DNA of 50,227 nt from Microbacterium gubbeenense DSM 15944. Lineage in GTDB: Bacteria; Actinomycetota; Actinomycetes; Actinomycetales; Microbacteriaceae. Within the stretch, counting starts at the first letter, position 1, and the number at the start of each line of letters is the position of its first letter. Below, piece by piece: positions 16,057 through 24,633 of the stretch. The translations under genes were made by a program, and so were the position numbers. The notes under the pieces are model-generated. The model saw only the letters and a program-made list of their open reading frames with translations, was not told the origin of the DNA and did no database searches. The stretch spans positions 1 through 50,227 of the forward strand of contig NZ_AUGQ01000018.1 of assembly GCF_000422745.1 (NCBI RefSeq), given 5' to 3'.

Positions 16057-18614
16057 CAGTCGTCTTCTTCGGCGTCTCGCGACTGCGCCGCCAGCGCGCG
16101 CTCGACGCCCGCGAGGTTCTCGGCGATGATGCGGCGCAGCGCGGCGGGCTCCTCGGCGTTGTCGCGCAGCCACTGCCGGGTCGCGTCGCGCAGCTCGACG
16201 CTCGCGAGGGACGCCGGATACATGCCCTCGAGGATGTACGACGCGATCTGGAAGGTGCGCTCGTTCCACACCCGCGTCGCGGAGGCGAAGTAGCGCTCGG
16301 CGTAGGGCGCCAGCTCATCGACGTTCGCGGCGTTCCGGAAGCCGACCGTTGCCGCGCGCAGCACGGTGTTCGGCAGGTCGGTGCGATCGACGACCGACGT
16401 CCAGGCCGCCTCCTTGTTCTCGGCGCCGGGCAGGGCCGCGCGTGCGCGTGCCGCCATCTCGCCGCCGGTGGCCGTGTTGTCGGCCTCGAGCGCGCGATCG
16501 ATGTCTGCAGACGCGACGAGGCCGCCGTTCGCGAGCGAGACCAGCAGCTCCCACTCGAGATCCGTGTCGACGTCGAGGCCCGGAATCGTCACCGAACGGT
16601 TCTTCAGCGTCTTCACGCGCTCCCACTGGGCCGGCGTGGATGCGGCCGCCGCATAGGCGCTCGCGAGCTGCAGCTGCAGGTCGCTTCCCGGAGCGGATCC
16701 GAGCAGCAGGTTCCACAGGCCGTCGGCGAGCTTCGCGCGCTGCGCCGAGCGCGTATCGCGGGCGACGTAGTCGTTCGCGGCGAGGCGCGCCTGGGCGAGG
16801 GTCGTGCGGATCGTCGTCGACTCGGTCTCGGTGCCGATACCGGCCAGCACGAGGTCGAGGTAGTCGCGCGTGGCCATCTCGCCGTCGCGCGTCATGTCCC
16901 ACGCGGCGCCCCAGACCAGCGAGCGGGCGAGCGGATCCTCGATCGCCGCGATGTGCGTGATCGCGGTCTCGAGGCTCGGCGCGTCGAGGCGGATCTTCGC
17001 GTACGCGAGGTCGCCGTCGTTCAGCAGCACGAGCGCCGGGCGGCGGACGCCGACCAGGTCGGGGATCTCGGTGAGGTCGCCGTCGATGTCGACCTCGATG
17101 GCGTGCGTGCGCACGAGGGATCCGCCCTCGAGGTCGTAGAAGCCGATGCCCATGCGGTGCGGGCGGATCGTCGGGTAGTCCGACGGCGCCGTCTGCATGA
17201 CGGCGAACCGGCGGATCTTGTCGTCGACGTCGGTGTCGATCACCGGCGAGAGGGTGTTGACGCCGGCTGTCTCGAGCCACTTCGCGCTCCACGCCGACAG
17301 GTCGCGGCCGCTCGTGGCCTCGAGCTCGACGAGCAGGTCGCTGAGGGTCGTGTTCTGGTAGGCGTGCGCACGGAAGTACGCGCCGACGCCCGCGAAGAAC
17401 TCATCGATCCCCACGTACGCGGCGAGCTGCTTCAGCAGCGATCCGCCCTTCGCGTACGTGATGCCATCGAAGTTGACCTGCACGTCGTCGAGGTCGTTGA
17501 TGGTCGCGACGACCGGGTGCGTCGAGGGGAGCTGGTCCTGCTTGTAGGCCCAGGTCTTCTCCATGGCGTTGAACGTCGTCCACGCGCCGGTCCACTCGGT
17601 GGCCTCGGCGGTGGCGATCGTCGACGCCCACTCGGCGAACGACTCGTTCAGCCACAGGTCGTTCCACCACTTCATCGTGACGAGGTCGCCGAACCACATG
17701 TGGGCGAGCTCGTGCAGGATCGTGACGACGCGCCGCTCCTTGACCGCGTCGGAGACGTTGCCGCGGAAGATGTAGGTCTCGGTGAAGGTGACGCAGCCCG
17801 CGTTCTCCATGGCGCCCGCGTTGAACTCGGGCACGAAGAGCTGGTCGAACTTCGCGAACGGGTACGGCACCCCGAACTTCTCCTCGTAGTAGGCGAAGCC
17901 CTGCTTCGTCTTCTCGAAGATGTAGTCGGCGTCGAGGTACTCCCAGAGGCTCTTGCGCGCGAACACGCCGAGCGGGATCGTGCGGCCCTCGTTGTTCACG
18001 AGCTCATCGCGGACCTCTTCGTACGGCCCGGCGACGATGGCCGTGATGTACGACGAGATGCGCGGGGTCGGCTCGAATCCCCAGGTCTCGGATTCGCCGC
18101 CCTCGTGCGAGATGGGCTCGGGCGCCGGCTGGTTGGAGACGACCTTCCAGCCCCGGGGCGCGGTCACGGTGAACTGGAATGTGGCCTTGAGGTCGGGCTG
18201 CTCGAACACCGCGAACACGCGCCGCGAGTCGGGCACCTCGAACTGGGTGTAGAGGTAGACCTCGTCATCGACCGGGTCGACGAAGCGGTGCAGGCCCTCG
18301 CCCGAGTTCGTGTATTCGCAGTCGGCGTCGACGACGAGCTCGTTCGATTCCTCGAGCTGGTCGAGCACGATGCGCGAGTCGGCGAACACCTCGGCCGGGC
18401 TGAGCTCGCGGCCGTTGAGCGTGACCTCGCGCACCTCGCGCGCGATGAGGTCGATGAACGTCGTGGATCCGGGCGTCGCGTCGAATCGCACCACGCTGCG
18501 CGATCCGAAGACCTCGGATCCCTTCGTGAGGTCGAGCGCGATCTCATAGCCGCGGGTATCGACGAGGGCGCGGCGTTCCTCCGCCTCGACTCGAGTGAGG
18601 TTCTCTCCAGGCAC
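16056..18614 (-). CDS. pepN: Aminopeptidase N (M1 family)
   Basis: 852 residues from GTG 18614, chosen because GGGAG lies eight bases upstream and the family begins (M/V)PGENLTR; ATG 18629 is the alternative. A zinc metallopeptidase removing N-terminal residues from peptides in the cytoplasm. Motifs are FNAGAMENAGCVTF (exopeptidase GAMEN), HELAHMWFGDLVTMKWWNDL with HExxH, and NESFAEW supplying the third zinc ligand Glu. An N-terminal beta domain precedes and the long helical ERAP1-like C-terminal domain follows. No signal peptide. Co-transcribed with glbO. Confidence 0.96.
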   Translation of the reverse strand: MPGENLTRVEAEERRALVDTRGYEIALDLTKGSEVFGSRSVVRFDATPGSTTFIDLIAREVREVTLNGRELSPAEVFADSRIVLDQLEESNELVVDADCEYTNSGEGLHRFVDPVDDEVYLYTQFEVPDSRRVFAVFEQPDLKATFQFTVTAPRGWKVVSNQPAPEPISHEGGESETWGFEPTPRISSYITAIVAGPYEEVRDELVNNEGRTIPLGVFARKSLWEYLDADYIFEKTKQGFAYYEEKFGVPYPFAKFDQLFVPEFNAGAMENAGCVTFTETYIFRGNVSDAVKERRVVTILHELAHMWFGDLVTMKWWNDLWLNESFAEWASTIATAEATEWTGAWTTFNAMEKTWAYKQDQLPSTHPVVATINDLDDVQVNFDGITYAKGGSLLKQLAAYVGIDEFFAGVGAYFRAHAYQNTTLSDLLVELEATSGRDLSAWSAKWLETAGVNTLSPVIDTDVDDKIRRFAVMQTAPSDYPTIRPHRMGIGFYDLEGGSLVRTHAIEVDIDGDLTEIPDLVGVRRPALVLLNDGDLAYAKIRLDAPSLETAITHIAAIEDPLARSLVWGAAWDMTRDGEMATRDYLDLVLAGIGTETESTTIRTTLAQARLAANDYVARDTRSAQRAKLADGLWNLLLGSAPGSDLQLQLASAYAAAASTPAQWERVKTLKNRSVTIPGLDVDTDLEWELLVSLANGGLVASADIDRALEADNTATGGEMAARARAALPGAENKEAAWTSVVDRTDLPNTVLRAATVGFRNAANVDELAPYAERYFASATRVWNERTFQIASYILEGMYPASLASVELRDATRQWLRDNAEEPAALRRIIAENLAGVERALAAQSRDAEEDD

Positions 18615-18772
18615 TTCGACTGCTCCCATGTGTTGTTCGGGGAATCCCGCCCGCGCGCGGTTGGCGCCGCAGGCAACCTGTACAGCCTACGTCGCCGGTA
18701 TGAGGTGTGGGTGAATGGCGGGTGAGAGGCGATTCTGAGAGTCGTCTTCTACAGAGGTGCGAAGATGGTGGC

Positions 18773-19978
18773 GTGACCACAGCTGACATGACCTCATCTG
18801 TCCTCTACGGTTCGGCGGCTGCCCAGAGCGGCGCCGAGCACATCGAGACTCCGGTCGCGTACGACGCGATCCTCCTCGCCGGATTCGGCGGCCCCGAAGG
18901 CCAGGACGACGTGATTCCGTTCCTGCGCAACGTGACGCGCGGGCGCGGGATCCCCGACGAGCGCCTCGAGGAAGTGGCCACACACTACCGGCACTTCGGC
19001 GGTGTCAGCCCGATCAACGAGCAGAACCGCGAGCTGCTGCGCGCCCTTCAGGCCGAGGCGGATCGGCGCGGCCTCGGGCTGCCCGTGTACTGGGGCAACC
19101 GCAACTGGGCGCCGATGCTCGACGAGGCCGTCACGAGCGCGTACGAGGACGGTCATCGCACGGTGCTCGCGATCGCCACCAGCGCGTACAGCTCGTATTC
19201 GAGCGACCGCCAGTACCGCGAGGACTTCGCGCGCGTGCTGGGAACCGAATCCGGCACGGGCCTCGGCGAGGGCGATGATCCGATGACGATCGACAAGGTG
19301 CGCCTCTTCTTCGACCACCCGGGCTTCGTCGAGCCGTTCTACGAGGGCGTGCGCGACGCGGTGACCGCCTGGCTCGAGTCGGGACTGAAGGCGAACGAGG
19401 TCCGGGTGCTGTTCTCGACGCACTCGGTACCGATGGCCGACGCCGAGCGATCCGGCCCGCGCGACCGCGACTTCGGCGAGGGCGGCGCGTATTCCGCGCA
19501 GCACCGTGCCGTGGCGCAGTACCTCATGACGCGCCTCGCCGACGAGTTCGCGGGCGCCGCCGACGTCGACTGGTCGCTCGTGTTCCAGTCGCGCTCGGGT
19601 CCGCCCACGCAGCCGTGGCTCGAGCCGGACGTCAACGACGTCATCGCCGACCTGCCCGCCCAGGGCGTCAAGGCGGTGGCCGTGGTGCCGCTCGGGTTCG
19701 TGAGCGACCACATGGAGGTGCTCTGGGATCTCGACAACGAGGCGAAGGAGTCGGCAGATGAAGCCGGCCTGGCCTTCGCCCGCACGCGCACGCCCGGGGT
19801 GCACCCCGCGTACGTCGCGGGCCTCATCGACCTCGTCGAGGAGCGGCTGAACGGCACGCCCGCATCCGAGCGCCCGCACGTGACCGATCTCGGCCCGTGG
19901 TTCGACGTCAGCAGGCCCGGCAGCGACGAGAACGTGCGCCTCGGTTTCAAGCCCGCCGCCGCCGGTGTGGCCCCGTAG
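18773..19978 (+). CDS. cpfC: Coproporphyrin III ferrochelatase
   Basis: 401 residues from GTG 18773 (ATG 18788 is an alternative). It inserts Fe2+ into coproporphyrin III in the actinobacterial haem pathway. Motifs are ILLAGFGGPEGQDDVIPFLR at the start, HFGGVSPIN, VYWGNRNWAP, ATSAYSSYSSDRQY, LFSTHSVPMADAE (catalytic His), QSRSGPPTQPWLEPDV and PLGFVSDHMEVLWDLD (Glu lining the metal path). Other haem genes are not adjacent. It is divergent from pepN with about 150 bases between. Confidence 0.93.
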   Translation: MTTADMTSSVLYGSAAAQSGAEHIETPVAYDAILLAGFGGPEGQDDVIPFLRNVTRGRGIPDERLEEVATHYRHFGGVSPINEQNRELLRALQAEADRRGLGLPVYWGNRNWAPMLDEAVTSAYEDGHRTVLAIATSAYSSYSSDRQYREDFARVLGTESGTGLGEGDDPMTIDKVRLFFDHPGFVEPFYEGVRDAVTAWLESGLKANEVRVLFSTHSVPMADAERSGPRDRDFGEGGAYSAQHRAVAQYLMTRLADEFAGAADVDWSLVFQSRSGPPTQPWLEPDVNDVIADLPAQGVKAVAVVPLGFVSDHMEVLWDLDNEAKESADEAGLAFARTRTPGVHPAYVAGLIDLVEERLNGTPASERPHVTDLGPWFDVSRPGSDENVRLGFKPAAAGVAP

Positions 19979-19988
19979 GATCGTGCCC

Positions 19989-20489
19989 ATGCGCATCCAC
20001 ATCGCGACCGATCACGCCGGCCTCGAGTTCTCGACTCAGCTCCAGCGCCACCTCACCGACCAGGGCCACGAGGTCATCGACCACGGGCCAGAAACATACG
20101 ACGCGCTCGACGACTACCCGGCCTTCTGCATCCGTGCGGCCCAGGCCGTCGTCGACGACCAGCGCGCGGGTCTGGACGCCCTCGGCGTCGTGTTCGGCGG
20201 CTCGGGCAACGGCGAGCAGATCGCCGCGAACAAGGTCGAGGGCATTCGGGCGGCGCTCGTCTGGAACCTGTCGACCGCCGAGCTCGCGCGCGACCATAAC
20301 GACGCCAACGTGATTTCGATCGGCGCGCGCCAGCACCCGGTCGAGGACGTGTTCTCGTTCGTCGACGCCTTCGTCGCGCACCCGTTCTCGGGCGACGAGC
20401 GCCACGTGCGCCGCATCGGCCAGATCGCCGCGTACGAGCGGGACGGATCGCTCGTCGACGGCCCCGCACCCCGCACAGCGACGGCGTAA
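19989..20489 (+). CDS. rpiB: Ribose-5-phosphate isomerase B
   Basis: 166 residues from ATG 19989. It interconverts ribose-5-phosphate and ribulose-5-phosphate in the pentose phosphate pathway. The start IHIATDHAGLEF and phosphate-binding VVFGGSGNGEQIAANK are typical. As in the M. tuberculosis enzyme, Glu replaces the catalytic Cys of E. coli RpiB as general base (GNGEQ), and DHNDANVISIGAR is conserved. It starts 10 bases after cpfC and ends four bases before nei; the rpiB-nei order is conserved in mycobacteria. Confidence 0.95.
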   Translation: MRIHIATDHAGLEFSTQLQRHLTDQGHEVIDHGPETYDALDDYPAFCIRAAQAVVDDQRAGLDALGVVFGGSGNGEQIAANKVEGIRAALVWNLSTAELARDHNDANVISIGARQHPVEDVFSFVDAFVAHPFSGDERHVRRIGQIAAYERDGSLVDGPAPRTATA

Positions 20490-20492
20490 CGT

Positions 20493-21479
20493 ATGCCAGA
20501 GGGTCACTCCGTCCACCGCATCGCTCGGCAGTTCGATCGCAACTTCGTCGGGCACCGCGTTGCCGTCTCGAGCCCGCAGGGCAGGTTCGTCGAGGGCGCT
20601 GCGCTGATCGACGGCCTCGAGATGCGTCGAGCCATGGCCGTGGGCAAGCAGATGTTCCTCGAGTTCGACGGCGAGGCCTGGCTGCGCGTGCACCTCGGCC
20701 TGTACGGCGCGTGGGACTTCTCCGGCGAGATCCTCGTGGATCCGACGATCGCCTCGGCCAACGGCCGCATGGGACAGACGAACCAGCGCGGCACGGATCC
20801 CGTCTATGACGAGGCCGGCGAGAATTCGCTGGCCTCGATCGGCGCTCCTCGCAAGGCTCGTGCGCACGTGCGCATGTCCGAGCAGACGAACGAGCTCGAC
20901 GACGGCGACGAGTGGCCGCCGCCGGTCGTCGGGCAGGTGCGCGCCCGGCTGATGACCGAGTCGACGTGCGCAGATCTGCGCGGCCCGACCGCGTGCGCCG
21001 TCGAGACACCGGATCAGATCCAGACGGTGCTCGATCGTCTCGGTCCGGATCCGCTCGTCGGCGATCCCGCCGCGAACGAGCAGCGATTCGTGGACGCGGT
21101 GTCGAGGCGCGGCGTCGCGATCGGCCAGCTGCTCATGGACCAGTCCGTCGCCAGCGGAATCGGCAATGTGTACCGGGCGGAGATGCTGTTCCGCGCGAAC
21201 CTCGATCCGCACGTGCCGGGGAAGATGATCCCCGAAGAGATCGTGCGCGAGCTGTGGCGCGATTGGTCGCGCCTGCTCACGATCGGGGTCGACACCGGGC
21301 AGATGATGACGATCGACGGGCTCGAGGGCGACGAGTGGCGCCGCGCGATGGCGAGCCGCGACGACCGGCACTGGGTCTACCACCGCGCAGGTCTGCCGTG
21401 CCGCGTGTGCGGCACCGAGATCCTGCTCGAGGAGATGCAGGCCCGCAAGCTGTACTGGTGCCCGACGTGCCAGCGCTGA
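20493..21479 (+). CDS. nei: Fpg/Nei-family DNA glycosylase (endonuclease VIII-like)
   Basis: 328 residues. It removes oxidised bases and nicks abasic sites. After Met, the N-terminal PEGHSVHRIAR supplies catalytic Pro and Glu; PEGH is the Nei type. LRVHLGLYGAW follows, then GQLLMDQSVASGIGNVYRAE of the helix-two-turn-helix domain. The C-terminal zinc finger is CxxC (CRVC) and CxxC (CPTC) with 16 residues between. A longer than usual acidic insert (about residues 100-140) separates the halves. Downstream of rpiB, as in M. tuberculosis. Confidence 0.93.
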   Translation: MPEGHSVHRIARQFDRNFVGHRVAVSSPQGRFVEGAALIDGLEMRRAMAVGKQMFLEFDGEAWLRVHLGLYGAWDFSGEILVDPTIASANGRMGQTNQRGTDPVYDEAGENSLASIGAPRKARAHVRMSEQTNELDDGDEWPPPVVGQVRARLMTESTCADLRGPTACAVETPDQIQTVLDRLGPDPLVGDPAANEQRFVDAVSRRGVAIGQLLMDQSVASGIGNVYRAEMLFRANLDPHVPGKMIPEEIVRELWRDWSRLLTIGVDTGQMMTIDGLEGDEWRRAMASRDDRHWVYHRAGLPCRVCGTEILLEEMQARKLYWCPTCQR

Positions 21480-21481
21480 GC

Positions 21482-22978
21482 GTGTCGTCGCGCGTCGACG
21501 TCATCGCGAACGCACGGATCGGCGGGGAGGGGCGCGAGCTGCTCGCGCACCCCGACGTCGAGAAGGATGGGCTCGTCGATCTCTGGATCTCCGGCGGCCG
21601 CATCTCCGACATCGCGCCCGCCGGCAACCTGCGCCACCGCGGCACGGTGCTCGACGCCGAGGGCGCGTGGGTCGTGCCCGGCCTGCGCGACCACCACGTG
21701 CACGCGCTGCAGGCCGCCCTGTTCCAGGACCGCGCGTCGATCGGGCACGCCGCGGGCGCGTCCGAGGCGGCGCGCGTCGCGGCATCCGTGCCGGTCGAGC
21801 AGAGCGGTCGCCGGGTGCTCGTCGGCATGCGGCACGCTTTCTGGCCGGATCTGCCCACGCTCGACGCGCTCGATGAGGCGACGGGCGAGGTTCCGACCTA
21901 CATCGTCAACGCCGATCTGCACTCGATCTGGATGAACAGCGCGGCGTTCCGACGCGAGCAGATCGCACCGGATCCGTCCGGGTTCGTGAGCGAGCACGCG
22001 GCGTTCGACGTGGCGAACACGCTGAACGACGTCGACGCCGCGGACGCGGACGCCGCCTTGGAACGGGCCGCCGCCCGCAGCGCCGCACGGGGGCTCGTGG
22101 CGTTCAGCGATCTCGAGATGGGGTGGCAGACCGACGCGTGGCGGCGCCGCGGGGCGGCCGGATGGAACCTGCTGCGCGTGGCGAGCGCCGTGTACCCCGA
22201 GCACCTCGACCGCGTCGTCGCCGAGGGGCTCGAGACGGGCGATCGGCTCGACGAGTCGGGCCTCATCACGGTCGGCGCGCTGAAGTTCGTGGGCGACGGC
22301 TCCCTCGGGACCCGCACGGCCGCGACGACGGCGCCGTATCTCGACGGCGAGCGCGGGGCGATGAACTTCGAGCTGGACCGCCTCGTCGCGACGATCACGC
22401 GGGCGGCAGGCTCAGGCCTCGCTTCGACGGTGCACGCGATCGGCGACATCGCGGTGGCAACGGCGCTCGATGCGTTCGCCCTCGCGGGGGTGCCGGGACG
22501 CATGGAGCACGCCCAGCTCGTCGCCGCGAGCGACATCCCGCGGTTCGCGCGGCTCGGCATCGAGGCGAGCGTGCAGCCGCAGCACGCCGTTGACGATCGG
22601 GACCTGACCGATTCGCTGTGGGCGAGTCAGACGGCCACGCCGTACCCGCTCCGCGCGCTCAACGACGCGGGTGCGAATCTGCTGTTCGGATCCGACGCAC
22701 CGGTGTCGATCCTCGACCCTTGGGTGCAGATCGCGGCGGCGGTCGCGCGGACCGACGACGATCGCGCCGCGTGGCAGCCGGAGCAGGCCGTCGACGCCCG
22801 CACGGCGCTCGCGGCCTCGACAGGGGGCGGATCCGCGGATCCGCAGGTGATCGAGCCGGGCGCGGTCGCGGACCTCGCGATCATCGCCGTCGACCCGCTC
22901 GCGGCCTCGGCGGAGCAGCTGCGTGCCATGCCGGTGCACGCCACCCTTCTCGCGGGCAGAGTCACCCACATATCGTGA
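21482..22978 (+). CDS. YtcJ-type amidohydrolase
   Basis: 498 residues from GTG 21482, two bases after the nei stop; GTG 21467 inside nei is an alternative. A metal-dependent amidohydrolase of the Amidohydro_3 group. GLRDHHVHALQA supplies the HxH metal ligands, LKFVGDGSLGTRTA carries the position of the bridging ligand, VHAIGDIAVATALDAF a further His, and NLLFGSDAPVSILDP the catalytic Asp. No signal peptide, so cytoplasmic. The substrate is unknown; relatives act on N-substituted formamides and other amides. Followed by a strong shared terminator. Confidence 0.85.
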   Translation: MSSRVDVIANARIGGEGRELLAHPDVEKDGLVDLWISGGRISDIAPAGNLRHRGTVLDAEGAWVVPGLRDHHVHALQAALFQDRASIGHAAGASEAARVAASVPVEQSGRRVLVGMRHAFWPDLPTLDALDEATGEVPTYIVNADLHSIWMNSAAFRREQIAPDPSGFVSEHAAFDVANTLNDVDAADADAALERAAARSAARGLVAFSDLEMGWQTDAWRRRGAAGWNLLRVASAVYPEHLDRVVAEGLETGDRLDESGLITVGALKFVGDGSLGTRTAATTAPYLDGERGAMNFELDRLVATITRAAGSGLASTVHAIGDIAVATALDAFALAGVPGRMEHAQLVAASDIPRFARLGIEASVQPQHAVDDRDLTDSLWASQTATPYPLRALNDAGANLLFGSDAPVSILDPWVQIAAAVARTDDDRAAWQPEQAVDARTALAASTGGGSADPQVIEPGAVADLAIIAVDPLAASAEQLRAMPVHATLLAGRVTHIS

Positions 22979-22997
22979 GTTGCGGCGAGGCGGAAAA

Positions 22998-23039
22998 CGA
23001 TAGTGGCCCCGACGTCCGGAGACGTCGGGGCCACTATCG
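22998..23039. terminator. Bidirectional terminator between the amidohydrolase gene and dps
   Basis: A perfect 19 bp stem pairs 22998-23016 with 23021-23039 around CGGA. It lies between convergent stops at 22978 and 23046. AAAA at 22994-22997 gives a T tract on the minus strand, so it fits best as the dps terminator. Confidence 0.88.
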
Positions 23040-23045
23040 CGAGGC

Positions 23046-23525
23046 TCACTCAGCGATGTGAGCGAAGAGGAACCAGCGGTCCTTCTCGATGCCCGCCTTG
23101 ATGCCGATGACGACGTCCTGGCTCACGAGGTCGGTCTCGTCGAGGCCCTCGATCGCGGCGTCGAGGTCGACGATCACGGCATCCATGTCGGAGATGATGC
23201 CCTTGATGACATCCGTCGACTGGGCGAACCCGGCCGGGGCGCCGGTGTTCGAGACCTTCTCGGCCACGCGCTGCACGCGGGCGTCGATCGGAAGGCCGAG
23301 GGCGACGATGCGCTCCGCGACCTCATCGGCCCATCCGCCGGCGTTCGCCACGACGGTGTCGAGGAACTCGTGCACGCCGATGAAGTTGGCGCCGCGCACG
23401 TGCCAGTGCGCCTGCTTGCCGTTGATCGTGAGGGCCTGGAGACCGAGGACGACGGGGGAGAGGAACTGCGAGCTGCTCGAGGCGGCGGTGGCGTTCGATG
23501 CGGTGGTTGCGACGGTGGTGGTCAT
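23046..23525 (-). CDS. dps: Dps family DNA-binding ferritin-like protein
   Basis: 159 residues from ATG 23525, preceded by AGAAGGGGATACC. A four-helix ferritin-like subunit that forms a 12-mer, oxidises and stores iron and protects DNA. INGKQAHWHVRGANF and HEFLDTVVANAGGWADEVAERI carry the inter-subunit ferroxidase His, Asp and Glu residues. The N-terminus is a short Thr/Ala/Ser-rich tail without the Lys/Arg cluster that drives DNA binding in E. coli Dps, so DNA binding is uncertain. Two iron-box-like sites lie upstream, consistent with DtxR/IdeR control. Confidence 0.94.
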   Translation of the reverse strand: MTTTVATTASNATAASSSSQFLSPVVLGLQALTINGKQAHWHVRGANFIGVHEFLDTVVANAGGWADEVAERIVALGLPIDARVQRVAEKVSNTGAPAGFAQSTDVIKGIISDMDAVIVDLDAAIEGLDETDLVSQDVVIGIKAGIEKDRWFLFAHIAE

Positions 23526-23608
23526 CGGTATCCCCTTCTTCTGGATGGTGCGGGAGCGTTGCCCCCGCCGGTGATAACAAAGCTACTCCGAAATTTATGC
23601 CGCGCAAG

Positions 23609-23627
23609 CAAGGTGAGGCTCGTCTGA
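23609..23627 (-). promoter_or_regulatory. Putative DtxR/IdeR iron box upstream of dps
   Basis: CAAGGTGAGGCTCGTCTGA keeps the AGGT-x-AGGCT core of the actinobacterial iron-box consensus but matches only about 12 of 19 positions. It lies 84-102 bases upstream of the dps start. It is weak alone and more credible because a better site lies 20 bases away. Confidence 0.35.
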
Positions 23628-23646
23628 AAAGCACCGTGATCAGCCA

Positions 23647-23664
23647 TTAGATAGCCTTGCCTAA
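23647..23664. promoter_or_regulatory. Putative DtxR/IdeR iron box in the dps/gamma-carbonic-anhydrase gap
   Basis: TTAGATAGCCTTGCCTAA is an interrupted palindrome (TTAG...CTAA). It matches the iron-box pattern TTAGGTTAGCCTTGCCTAA except for one substitution and one missing base. It lies between divergent dps (23525) and the gene at 23707 and could affect either. Confidence 0.5.
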
Positions 23665-23706
23665 GTCGTTTCCGGTCGTTCGTGGGTCGGCTGTATGCTC
23701 TCCGGC

Positions 23707-24237
23707 ATGACGATCTCCCGCGATGCCACGATCCGCCCGCTGCCCGGGGCCGAGCCCCACATCGACGACGACGTGTTCGTCGCGGAGGGGGCCCGGATCC
23801 TGGGCGCCGTCACGCTCGAGAGCCGATCGAGCGTGTGGTGCAACGCCGTCCTGCGCGCCGACGTCGCGCCGATCACCGTCGGCCGCGGCAGCAACGTGCA
23901 GGACAACGTCTCGGTGCACGTCGACGCGAGCCATCCCACCGTGATCGGCGAGGGCGTCTCCATTGGGCACAACGCCGTCGTGCACGGATGCGAGATCGGC
24001 GACGGATCGCTCATCGGAATGAACGCCACGGTCCTGTCCGGCGCGCGGATCGGGGAGTCCTGCCTGATCGCCGCCGGCGCCGTCGTCCTCGAGGGCACCG
24101 TCGTTCCGCCGCGTTCGCTGGTGGCAGGAGTGCCCGCGAAGGTGCGTCGCGAGCTGAGCGACGAAGAGGTCGCGGGGATCCGTGCCAACGCGGATCGCTA
24201 CCTCGCGTACTCGACCACGCACGCGCAGTCCATGTGA
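23707..24237 (+). CDS. Gamma-class carbonic anhydrase-like hexapeptide-repeat protein
   Basis: 176 residues from ATG 23707; TATGCT at 23694 suggests a nearly leaderless transcript. A left-handed beta-helix built of hexapeptide repeats (VGRGSNVQDN, IGEGVSIGHNAVVHG, IGDGSLIGMNATVL). Three histidines placed as in gamma-carbonic anhydrases are seen in NVSVHVD and IGHNAVVHGC, so zinc or iron binding is likely. Many such YrdA/PaaY-like proteins lack proven carbonic anhydrase activity. A C-terminal helix caps the helix. Divergent from dps; possibly under the iron box between them. Confidence 0.88.
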   Translation: MTISRDATIRPLPGAEPHIDDDVFVAEGARILGAVTLESRSSVWCNAVLRADVAPITVGRGSNVQDNVSVHVDASHPTVIGEGVSIGHNAVVHGCEIGDGSLIGMNATVLSGARIGESCLIAAGAVVLEGTVVPPRSLVAGVPAKVRRELSDEEVAGIRANADRYLAYSTTHAQSM

Positions 24238-24298
24238 CGCGCCCGGGAACGCCCGGTTCCGACGTCGCGTTCGGGATCAGATAGACTTGCCGGGTTCC

Positions 24299-24369
24299 GG
24301 GGATGTAGCTCAATGGTAGAGCCCCAGTCTTCCAAACTGGTCACGCGAGTTCGATTCTCGTCATCCCCT
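24299..24369 (+). tRNA. tRNA-Gly (anticodon TCC)
   Basis: Acceptor GGGGATG (24299-24305) pairs with CATCCCC (24362-24368). D arm GCTC/GAGC; anticodon stem CCAGT/ACTGG around CTTCCAA with TCC at 24331-24333; T arm GCGAG-TTCGATT-CTCGT. CCA is not encoded. TAGACT at 24282-24287 is a likely -10 element. Confidence 0.97.
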
Positions 24370-24377
24370 CCGAATTG

Positions 24378-24403
24378 CAACGGGCGGCCTCGGCCGCCCG
24401 TTG
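24378..24403 (+). terminator. Terminator after tRNA-Gly
   Basis: CAACGGGCGGC (24378-24388) pairs with GCCGCCCGTTG (24393-24403) around a four-base loop, 8 bases after the tRNA, and is followed by TTCGTTT. Rho-independent termination is likely. Confidence 0.85.
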
Positions 24404-24486
24404 TTCGTTTCCGGGGTGTGCATCGGGCGGGGGATTGTCGGATAGACTCGCCTAGGCCGTTTCGTGTTCCCACCGCGTGGAACCCG

Positions 24487-24560
24487 CGGGGCGTAGCTCA
24501 GCTTGGTAGAGCGCCCGCTTTGGGAGCGGGAGGTCGCAGGTTCAAATCCTGTCGCCCCGA
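24487..24560 (+). tRNA. tRNA-Pro (anticodon TGG)
   Basis: CGGGGCG (24487-24493) pairs with CGCCCCG (24553-24559), discriminator A. Anticodon stem CCCGC/GCGGG around TTTGGGA with TGG at 24521-24523; T arm GCAGG-TTCAAAT-CCTGT. CCA is not encoded. TAGACT at 24443-24448 is a likely -10. No terminator separates it from tig, so co-transcription with tig is possible. A run of eight C lies just after it near 24565. Confidence 0.97.
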
Positions 24561-24633
24561 CATCGGCCCCCCCCAGACCTCAGCCCGTGGCGCAGCTCGT
24601 CGTGGGTCACGCAATAAGGAGAAGCGAACCAAC

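Noticed and set aside
22803..22846. GGATCCGCGGATCC as a possible site-specific element in the amidohydrolase gene
   Set aside because: It is two neighbouring copies of the common GGATCC word within codons and shows no flanking structure.
24560..24575. Run of eight C after tRNA-Pro as a slippery or phase-variable tract
   Set aside because: It lies in a non-coding gap 70 bases before tig; length change would not alter a protein. It could be a sequencing-prone homopolymer.
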